NCBI RefSeq assembly: GCF_023715645.1
Contig: NZ_JAMBOP010000007.1
Location: 1 to 64,000, forward strand
Direction of reading: 5' to 3'
Length of the DNA stretch: 64,000 nt
Source: Bacillus cytotoxicus
Lineage (GTDB): Bacteria; Bacillota; Bacilli; Bacillales; Bacillaceae_G
Made by a program: the position numbers and the translations under genes. Of the stretch, positions 57,935-64,000 are shown piece after piece. Under the pieces are notes generated by a model that worked only from the letters and a program-made list of their open reading frames with translations, was not told the DNA's origin and made no database searches. Within the stretch, counting starts at the first letter, position 1; every line of letters begins with the position of its first letter.

Positions 57935-58049
57935 CGGAGGCATCGTTGGCTGCACGACAGTTTTAGTTTATAATTGCTTTTGCTCTTATAACTGAACTCA
58001 CCAACATCCTATTGTGAAGCGTTCACGTGGTTGGTGTTGGTATAATAGA

Positions 58050-58091
58050 AAAGCAGATGATATAGAAAAAATCTATATCATCTGCTTTTTT
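58050..58091. terminator. Bidirectional terminator after the DUF45 gene
   Basis: AAAGCAGATGATATAGA/TCTATATCATCTGCTTTTTT, near-perfect 17-bp stem. The remaining 57935-58289 shows no gene; a CACCAAC/GTTGGTG inverted pair lies at about 57999-58036. Confidence 0.85.
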
Positions 58092-58289
58092 GTTTATAAA
58101 AATACCATTCAGGAACAATTTTCGTTAAAATAAATATTGCTGATTTTCACAAATTATAAATGTCCAAATGTATTTGTGTTTGATAATAAGTTATTAGGCA
58201 TGATATAAGTGTAAAAGAAGTGGAACATTTTTATATTTTTTGAACGAGAGTTTGAAGTTGTATCCATAGTGAGAGGATTTGAGTTTGAG

Positions 58290-59267
58290 ATGATAGATAA
58301 TTTTTGGCGTGATTTACCACGACCATTTTTTGTACTTGCACCAATGGAAGATGTGACAGATGTTGTTTTTCGTCACGTAGTAAGTGAAGCTGGTCGACCG
58401 GATGTATTTTTCACGGAGTTTACAAACTCGGATAGCTATTGTCATCCAGAGGGTATAAAAAGTGTGCGTGGCCGTTTGGTTTTTACAGAAGATGAACAAC
58501 CACTGGTGGCACATATTTGGGGGGACAATCCCGAATATTTCCGTCAAATGAGTATTGGAATGGCAGAGCTAGGATTTAAAGGCATCGATATTAATATGGG
58601 CTGCCCTGTACCGAATGTGGCATCGAGAGGGAAAGGCAGTGGCCTTATTTTGCGTCCAGACGTTGCGGCAGAACTTATTCAAGCAGCAAAAGCGGGCGGA
58701 CTGCCTGTCAGCGTGAAAACACGACTTGGCTATACAGATGTAAATGAGTGGGAGGAGTGGCTAACGCATATTTTAAAACAGGATATTGCAAACCTTTCTA
58801 TTCATTTACGTACAAAAAAGGAAATGAGCGAAGTAGATGCGCATTGGGAGCTAATTCCAGAGATCAAAAAATTACGTGACCGCATTGCACCAAATACGCT
58901 ACTAACAATCAATGGAGACATTCCTGACCGTCAAACTGGACTGCAGCTTGCTGAGCAATATGGTATTGATGGCGTTATGATCGGGCGAGGTATTTTTAAA
59001 AATCCTTTCGCTTTTGAAAAAGAGCCAAAAGAGCATAGCAGTAAAGAACACCTTGATCTTTTAAGACTGCAACTTGATCTTCAAGATCAATATGCAGAAG
59101 TGCTGCCACGCTCAATCACAGGGCTTCATCGCTTTTTCAAAATTTACGTCAAAGGATTCCATGGAGCTGCTGAATTAAGAAATCAATTGATGAGCACGAA
59201 ATCAACAGATGAAGTGCGTGTATTGCTTGATAAATTTGAAAAGAGTGTTGATGAGGGAGTGAAATGA
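58290..59267 (+). CDS. dus: tRNA-dihydrouridine synthase family protein
   Basis: 325-residue flavin-dependent TIM-barrel enzyme that reduces uridines in tRNA. Motifs: [15 protein letters not shown] at the start, [15 protein letters not shown] with the catalytic Cys, VSVKTRLGY and the flavin-phosphate loop [13 protein letters not shown]. The ATG at 58290 gives the typical N-terminus and has GAGAGGA upstream; a GTG at 58269 is the alternative. It ends at a short stretch resembling the 3' end of rlmCD. Confidence 0.88.
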   Translation: MIDNFWRDLPRPFFVLAPMEDVTDVVFRHVVSEAGRPDVFFTEFTNSDSYCHPEGIKSVRGRLVFTEDEQPLVAHIWGDNPEYFRQMSIGMAELGFKGIDINMGCPVPNVASRGKGSGLILRPDVAAELIQAAKAGGLPVSVKTRLGYTDVNEWEEWLTHILKQDIANLSIHLRTKKEMSEVDAHWELIPEIKKLRDRIAPNTLLTINGDIPDRQTGLQLAEQYGIDGVMIGRGIFKNPFAFEKEPKEHSSKEHLDLLRLQLDLQDQYAEVLPRSITGLHRFFKIYVKGFHGAAELRNQLMSTKSTDEVRVLLDKFEKSVDEGVK

Positions 59268-59292
59268 TGAGTGTGTGGCACTGATAGAATTG
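59266..59292 (+). repeat. Possible third trace of the rlmCD 3' end
   Basis: GAGTGTGTGGC followed by a near match to TTGATAGAGA, about 21 of 27 bases identical to rlmCD 52365-52391. Short enough to be chance, but it lies exactly after a stop codon. Confidence 0.3.
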
Positions 59293-59354
59293 TCATAGCA
59301 TAGTATCTATAGGTTTAGTGGATTTTCATTAAAAATTGAAGTGTGTTTTATGTT

Positions 59355-59385
59355 CCCTCAGACTAAAAAGTTTGAGGGATTTCTT
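59355..59385 (+). terminator. Terminator-like hairpin after dus
   Basis: CCCTCA/TGAGGG stem with a 12-nt loop and a TTTCTTG tail. Confidence 0.6.
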
Positions 59386-59559
59386 GTTATAGGGGGATTT
59401 TTATGCGGAAATAACAATTTCTAGATATAAATAAGAGACTTAAAAAAGATAGTTGTTAATTCCTCAACAATAGCAGATTTATCTATTTATGATTATGTGG
59501 CGGTAGCTGCAAACATAGACAGCGCGTTGGTGGGTTTAGAATGTTATGTTATTATCATT

Positions 59560-59579
59560 TTAAACAATATAATGTCTAA
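59560..59579 (+). promoter_or_regulatory. MarR operator upstream of the marR gene
   Basis: TTAAACAATATAATGTCTAA, one mismatch from the complement of the operator at 60395-60414. It lies 16 bp before the marR start, where bound repressor would block its own transcription. Confidence 0.65.
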
Positions 59580-59595
59580 GAAGAAAGGGAATATT

Positions 59596-60156
59596 ATGGA
59601 TACTTATAGAGAGCTATTTTTGATGCAGCAAACTTACGGAACACTTTTTTCTCTTGCAAATAAGCTTCAGGTACAAGGAGATAAATACTATGACAAATTA
59701 ACATCACGACAGTATATGACAATGATCGCGATAGCTCATTTGCCGGAAGATGAAACAACAATCAACAACATTGCTAAAAAGTTAGGTACCACGAAACAGA
59801 GCGTGAAACAGCTGATAACAATTATAGAAAATAAAGGATATGTTATGACTGTACCCAGTCAAAAAGATAAGCGGGCTGTTAATATTAAAATTACGGAAGC
59901 TGGAAAACAAGTAGCGGTGGAATGCACTGAAGGTGGAATTAACTTTTTTTTAGATCTTTTTGAAGATTTCACAACTGAAGAAATGGAAGTGTTGTGGCGG
60001 TTATTGAAGAAGCTGTATTCCTTTGACGGTGAGGAGCAAGATGGATTTGAAGAAGAAATTGAATTAGAAATGGATGAAGATGCGAAGGGCGTAGAGGCGA
60101 GACTGATAAAGGAATTTGAAAGAAGAAGAAGCAATTCTAGAAATGAGACAAGATAA
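59596..60156 (+). CDS. MarR-family regulator of the ABC exporter
   Basis: 186 residues. Winged helix: SRQYMTMIAIAHLPEDETTINNIAKKLGTTKQSVKQLITIIENKGYV, wing SQKDKRAVNIKITEAG, then an unusually acidic C-terminal part (EEQDGFEEEIELEMDEDAK). ATG 59596 follows AAGAAAGGGA; the longer open frame to 59497 spans the operator and is rejected. It precedes an ABC-2 exporter operon whose promoter carries two copies of the same operator. Confidence 0.88.
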   Translation: MDTYRELFLMQQTYGTLFSLANKLQVQGDKYYDKLTSRQYMTMIAIAHLPEDETTINNIAKKLGTTKQSVKQLITIIENKGYVMTVPSQKDKRAVNIKITEAGKQVAVECTEGGINFFLDLFEDFTTEEMEVLWRLLKKLYSFDGEEQDGFEEEIELEMDEDAKGVEARLIKEFERRRSNSRNETR

Positions 60157-60349
60157 AAATGTAGTCAAGAAACGAAGAAGTCATAATTAAGTTTATGGCT
60201 TTTTCGTTTTGTTTAATTTAAGTTCGTTTTGCTTTTCATACATTCAACGTTTATCCTGCTATTTGCGGGTAATAATGTTCACGTCTAAAATAAGTCAGAT
60301 GTTGGTTTTCCAATTGGTATTTATAAAAGGTGACGTTATCTACAGTAAA

Positions 60350-60369
60350 ATAGACATTATATTGACTAA
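60350..60369 (+). promoter_or_regulatory. MarR operator, first copy before the ABC operon
   Basis: ATAGACATTATATTGACTAA, two mismatches from 60395-60414. It overlaps the -35 box TTGACT. Confidence 0.6.
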
Positions 60370-60391
60370 TAAAAACTATCGTGGTATTGTT
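60363..60391 (+). promoter_or_regulatory. Sigma-A promoter of the ABC-2 operon
   Basis: -35 TTGACT (60363-60368), 17-bp spacer, -10 TATTGT (60386-60391). Operators lie on both sides. Confidence 0.6.
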
Positions 60392-60394
60392 CAT

Positions 60395-60414
60395 TTAGAC
60401 ATTATATTGTCTAA
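60395..60414 (+). promoter_or_regulatory. MarR operator, second copy before the ABC operon
   Basis: TTAGACATTATATTGTCTAA, an inverted repeat TTAGACA/TGTCTAA with a 6-bp centre, directly after the promoter and before the ribosome binding site. Confidence 0.68.
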
Positions 60415-60431
60415 ATGAGAGGGGATAAAAA

Positions 60432-61370
60432 ATGAGTAGTATTGTTACGGTTAAAAAGTTAGAAAAAAATTATCATGAGAAAAAAGCTGTTGATGGAATC
60501 AATTTTGTAGTTAATAAGGGTGAAATCCTTGGACTGCTAGGTCCGAATGGGGCAGGGAAAAGTACAACTATAAATATTTTGTCTACTGTATTATCAGCTG
60601 ATAATGGCGAAATAACGATTTTGGGGCATGACTTAAGAAAGGATGTAAAACCAATAAAACAAGGAATTGGAATCGTTCCTCAGGATTTAGCAATTTATGA
60701 AGAAATTTCAGCCGAGAAAAATGTGCGTTTTTTTGCAAGTCTTTATAAAGTGAAAGGCAAACAACTAGAAAGTATGGTCAAGGAGGCTTTGGAACTAGTA
60801 GGTCTTTATGATAAAAAAGATGATAAGCCTAAGACCTTTTCAGGCGGTATGAAGCGAAGATTAAATATTGCTTGTGCAATTGCTCATCAGCCACAACTTA
60901 TTATCATGGATGAACCGACAGTTGGTATCGATCCCCAATCGAGAAATCATATTTTAGAATCAATTAAAACATTGAAGGAGAGAGGGGCAACAGTTATCTA
61001 TTCCACACACTACATGGAAGAAGTGGAAGCAATTTGTGATCGAATCATTATTATGAACGAGGGGAAGATTATTGCAGAGGGCACAAAAGAAGAATTAAAC
61101 CAAAAAGTGAGTGATGAAATTACTTATTATTTTTGTATTAAAAATTTAAATAGATTAAGTGAACAGCGGTTGTATGAAATGAATGGGATAACGAAAGTTA
61201 AAGTATTTGAAAATATACTTGAGATAACTGCTGAAAATTCAAATGATAATCTAAATAAAATTATATCTTTAATGCTGGCAAGTGGCTGCGAAATTGAAAG
61301 TATGAGCAGTAAAGAGGCATCTTTAGAAACTACTTTCTTAGAATTGACAGGAAGAAGTCTAAGAGATTAG
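60432..61370 (+). CDS. ABC transporter ATP-binding protein (DrrA-like)
   Basis: 312 residues: Walker A GLLGPNGAGKSTTINIL, Q-loop GIVPQDLAIYEE, signature TFSGGMKRRLNIA, Walker B LIIMDEPTVGIDPQSR and the H-switch YSTHYMEEVE. The C-terminal ~90 residues resemble the DrrA-type extension that contacts the permease (LETTFLELTGR). First gene of a three-gene exporter operon under MarR control, probably for a drug or other hydrophobic compound. Confidence 0.92.
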   Translation: MSSIVTVKKLEKNYHEKKAVDGINFVVNKGEILGLLGPNGAGKSTTINILSTVLSADNGEITILGHDLRKDVKPIKQGIGIVPQDLAIYEEISAEKNVRFFASLYKVKGKQLESMVKEALELVGLYDKKDDKPKTFSGGMKRRLNIACAIAHQPQLIIMDEPTVGIDPQSRNHILESIKTLKERGATVIYSTHYMEEVEAICDRIIIMNEGKIIAEGTKEELNQKVSDEITYYFCIKNLNRLSEQRLYEMNGITKVKVFENILEITAENSNDNLNKIISLMLASGCEIESMSSKEASLETTFLELTGRSLRD

Positions 61371-61382
61371 GGGGACAAATAG

Positions 61383-62126
61383 ATGAACTTTATAAAAATA
61401 ATAAAATTTGATTTTATGAATATCATTAGAAATCCATCATTATTAATCACTAATACGATATTTCCATTTATACTCATAGGAGTTATGGGGTTCGTAACAA
61501 AAGATGGCTATGGTTCAGGGCCGATAAGTTCCTATGATTATTACGGAGTCACGATGATGATTTTTACCGCGGTATTGATTGCTATGACAGCTACTAATAC
61601 ATTTATGGAAGAAAAGGTTAAGAGGGGAAATACTCGCATTACATATGCACCAGTTTCTAAAACAGAAATATATTTATCCAAATTAATGTCTACTTATATT
61701 TTAGGCACTATTTCATACAGTATCATATTGTTTGTAGGTCAATATCTCCTTCACATTAATTTTGGGCGGGAAAACCTTCTGTACATCATGTTGTTAATGA
61801 ATATGCTGACACTATTTGGCTGTTCTCTAGGCACGATGTTTTGTAGTATTTTCAAAAATGAAGAAGTTGCAAACTCAGTCATGCAAATTCCAATATTATT
61901 GTTTGTCTTTTTTGGTGGCAGCTTTTTTCCTATAGCAAGTCTCGGAAAAATTGTAGAGAAAATATCCTATATATCGCCAATAAAGTGGGTTACAGAATGT
62001 GCCTTTAAGGTTATTTATGACCATGACTTCAGTACATATATATCTACTCTTTCCTTTCTGCTGTTTGCTTCGATTGTTTGCATGATAGTATGTCAAATAA
62101 CTTTTAAGCCGGAGGAGTATGTATGA
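61383..62126 (+). CDS. ABC-2 type permease, first subunit
   Basis: 247 residues with about six membrane helices and the ABC-2 pattern (FMEEKVKRGNTRITYAPVSKTEIYLSKLM in the cytoplasmic loop, FGGSFFPIASLGKIVEKISYISPIKWVTE before the last helix). It overlaps the next permease gene by 4 bp. Forms the channel with the neighbouring ATPase. Confidence 0.88.
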   Translation: MNFIKIIKFDFMNIIRNPSLLITNTIFPFILIGVMGFVTKDGYGSGPISSYDYYGVTMMIFTAVLIAMTATNTFMEEKVKRGNTRITYAPVSKTEIYLSKLMSTYILGTISYSIILFVGQYLLHINFGRENLLYIMLLMNMLTLFGCSLGTMFCSIFKNEEVANSVMQIPILLFVFFGGSFFPIASLGKIVEKISYISPIKWVTECAFKVIYDHDFSTYISTLSFLLFASIVCMIVCQITFKPEEYV

Positions 62127-63109
62127 TGAATGTAATTCATTTATTTAAGAATAATTTTAATAGGATTTTAGCCCAAAAAGTGGTTATCATCGTGGCATTT
62201 ATAGTTATCCCAATTATGATTGGACTTGCAGTATTTTTTACAGAAAAAACAGATATAAAAGGAAACATAGCTTTTATTTCAAATAATGAACAGAGCATTC
62301 CAAAAGATAATAGGATTAAAATTGATGTAATCAATAAAAAACCAGCCATTTCAGATCTTCTTTCGGGAAAGTATATTGCTATTGTGGAAGGGGGAAATAA
62401 TGGAAACTATGATATAACAACTTTAAAAAACAAAGATGATAAAAAAATTATAGAAACCTTCTTTAAAACAGGTGAAATTGCAGGAAGCAAGCAAGTAGAA
62501 AACAAGAAAAGAGGTGTTGGAACAAACGTTTTAGGATTTATTTTAATGATCCTTTTCATGCAAGGTGTTGCATTGATAACCCTTTATACAGAGGACAGAG
62601 ATAAAAAAACCTTCAAGCGTGTATTAACGGCACCGGTAAGTGAAAGGCAATACATTTTTGCACATGGAATTTTTACATTTTTAGGTCTTTATATACCGTC
62701 ATATTTAGCACTCGTTATCACAAAGAGTGCTTTTAAGGTAGACATCGGATTTAGTTATGGAATGTTGGCGATATTAATTGGAATTCTTTGTGCCCTCGCA
62801 ACGGCATTAGCTTTATTCATTGCAACAATTATTGAACATAACTACTCTGTAGTGGCCAGTGGAATTTATGTTATAACTTGTATATTATCAGGCTGCTATA
62901 TTTCTTTTACAGGGGAAAATACAGTTTTAAATAAGATTTGTAGCGTTTTACCACAAAAATCATACATGACGCTGGTTCAAGGAATAGAAAAGGGACATGA
63001 CCTATTAGAATTTAAAGGTCAGTTTATATATTTACTTACTTGGATTGTTGTACTCTGGCTCTTGGGAAGTATGATTACTAAAAGGAAAATTAAGCAAGGG
63101 ATGTATTAA
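62123..63109 (+). CDS. ABC-2 type permease, second subunit
   Basis: 328 residues. One N-terminal helix (VVIIVAFIVIPIMIGLAVFF), a ~110-residue extracytoplasmic domain, then five helices with the loop EDRDKKTFKRVLTAPVSERQYIFAHGIF and ISFTGENTVLNKICSVLPQKSYM near the end. This matches the YhgE/ABC-2 membrane topology. A GGAGG site lies just upstream. It completes a heterodimeric exporter. Confidence 0.88.
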   Translation: MMNVIHLFKNNFNRILAQKVVIIVAFIVIPIMIGLAVFFTEKTDIKGNIAFISNNEQSIPKDNRIKIDVINKKPAISDLLSGKYIAIVEGGNNGNYDITTLKNKDDKKIIETFFKTGEIAGSKQVENKKRGVGTNVLGFILMILFMQGVALITLYTEDRDKKTFKRVLTAPVSERQYIFAHGIFTFLGLYIPSYLALVITKSAFKVDIGFSYGMLAILIGILCALATALALFIATIIEHNYSVVASGIYVITCILSGCYISFTGENTVLNKICSVLPQKSYMTLVQGIEKGHDLLEFKGQFIYLLTWIVVLWLLGSMITKRKIKQGMY

Positions 63110-63282
63110 CTTTAAATGATTTATAAATCAATTGTAATGAAGAGTACCATTAACAATTATACAAAGAAGCCTTTAAAAACAGCGGTAAAGATTGTTCCAA
63201 AAGAATTTCATAATACGATCGTGGTATAAGCCGTTGTTTATAAAGAAAAGCTTCCTCATCGTAGCTGACACTTATTTATGAC

Positions 63283-63358
63283 TTTGAAGGTGCTTGAAGA
63301 AGGCAGAAGGTTCAGCCTGTGGATATGTTTTTGCATACAATACATGTGGAGTGTGTGC
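63283..63358 (+). repeat. Decayed copy of the rlmCD 3' end (att-like)
   Basis: TTTGAAGGTGCTTGAAGAAG, then after a 13-nt deletion AGAAGGTTCAGCCTGTGGAT, ATGTT, GCATAC and ATACATGTGGAGTGTGTG match rlmCD 52288-52376. The intervening 10.9 kb is accessory. It looks like the far-end remnant left by integration at rlmCD, or the tail of a lost paralogue. The rest of 63110-63282 shows no gene. Confidence 0.65.
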
Positions 63359-63417
63359 TGGGTTGGAGATGAAATAAGAGCTGCCTTTATAGCCATTAAG
63401 TTGAGAAGAGGATATAA

Positions 63418-63468
63418 AAAAATCCCCCCCTTATTTAGTGTGTAACTAAATAAGGGGGGGGATTTTTG
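63418..63468. terminator. Bidirectional terminator
   Basis: AATCCCCCCCTTATTTAG paired with CTAAATAAGGGGGGGGATT, A-run before and T-run after. No gene is visible in 63469-63825, which is very AT-rich. Confidence 0.8.
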
Positions 63469-63825
63469 TTTTGAATTCAATTATCTCTTCAAAAGACTAG
63501 ATATTATTCTTGGATACACTTAAACAAATTTTCACATGGAAATTTGAATAAAGTAGAGAAATGATAACCGAAAATTGTAACGAGATAGCTACTCTTTCCA
63601 CATAGTTAATTAAATTTGTCATTATTAAATAATTTACATTCCACTTTGTTTAGGAATTTATCATTTACAACTAAAAATATTATGTATGTATCTTGCCAAG
63701 TTTAAAGGTTATCACTAGACAATCATACATATATATAACTGACTAGTTTCTTCATCTTCTGTGCTTACTCTCTCAAAATCTTGTCCATACTGTTTCCAAG
63801 GACAAGAAAAAGGAGCGGATTATGA

Positions 63826-64000
63826 ATGAAACGTTTAACGATTACAAATACACATGGTCTTATGGTTACTGACTTACGAACGCAAGAAAAACAGGAAAGC
63901 AACGCATTTTTTCGCACACGTATTATGGCTGTGCGTCTCGTCATGCAAGGGAAATTAGGCAAAGAAGCAGCAGAGATTTGTGGGATCCATCGTCAGTCCG
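63826..64000 (+). CDS. Transposase-like protein, N-terminal part (cut by window end)
   Basis: Open from ATG 63826 (after AAAGGAGCGG) to the window end, at least 58 codons. It has FFRTRIMAVRLVMQGKLGKE followed by AAEICGIHRQSV, a helix-turn-helix of the kind that opens many IS630-type and related transposases. The catalytic domain lies outside the window, so the family is uncertain. The element's terminal repeat is not obvious. Confidence 0.5.
   Translation, partial: MKRLTITNTHGLMVTDLRTQEKQESNAFFRTRIMAVRLVMQGKLGKEAAEICGIHRQS

Noticed and set aside
63205-63240. tRNA or att core near GATCGTGGTATAAGC
   Set aside because: No cloverleaf can be formed, and no matching tRNA end is present at the other boundary.

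Overview
The window is a chromosomal segment of a Bacillus cereus group bacterium. The evidence is low GC, strong Gram-positive ribosome binding sites, an rRNA operon next to a purEKBCSQLFMNHD operon, the pcrB-pcrA-ligA-camS and gatCAB-dgkB-rlmCD gene orders shared with Bacillus, a sigma-54 gab locus of the type known in B. thuringiensis, and bcr-like intergenic repeats. Species assignment is inference; no database was searched.

Layout. 1-330: end of a 23S rRNA gene, a 5S rRNA gene and a terminator. 570-14130: purine operon under two PurR-type boxes, a sigma-A promoter and a guanine riboswitch; its twelve genes cover the route from PRPP to IMP. Three intergenic gaps inside it hold hairpins or repeats. 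14257-23327: a lipoprotein, an SPFH membrane protein with a small ribbon-helix-helix protein, a DUF2892 protein, then pcrB-pcrA-ligA-camS. 23514-30350: TauE-type permease, rocA (proline/arginine catabolism), PH-domain membrane protein, an isochorismatase-like protein, an ArsA-type ATPase with a small partner gene and a MarR regulator, and a YiaAB protein. 31081-37642: gatCAB, dgkB, and an MFS transporter behind a T-box that I read as glutamine-specific. 38018-43089: GABA shunt (gabT, sigma-54 activator, gabD) with a clear -24/-12 promoter before gabT. 43279-50618 (minus strand): M29 aminopeptidase, two paralogous polysaccharide-deacetylase lipoproteins, ECF sigma/anti-sigma pair, and a NupC nucleoside transporter under a second guanine riboswitch. 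51020-52402: rlmCD.

From 52403 to about 63360 the content is accessory and AT-rich: a recombinase remnant, adaA with a truncated adaB, an MFS exporter plus ATP-grasp ligase pair, DUF1456, an M48/DUF45 protease, a Dus-type protein, and a MarR-controlled ABC-2 exporter. A decayed copy of the last ~110 bp of rlmCD lies at 63283-63358, so the segment looks like one or more integrations at the rlmCD 3' end. The window ends inside a transposase-like gene.

Intergenic space is crowded with mobile repeats. I count about nineteen full, partial or degenerate copies of a ~150-190 bp bcr1-like element with TTTAT at its ends, including a triple tandem at 30372-30932. There is also a larger composite with GTAACTACTCA termini that carries a bcr core, and three loci of a ~20-nt-period CGATATAT repeat. 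Several sit inside operons. All calls come from reading the sequence; family names rest on motif recognition.
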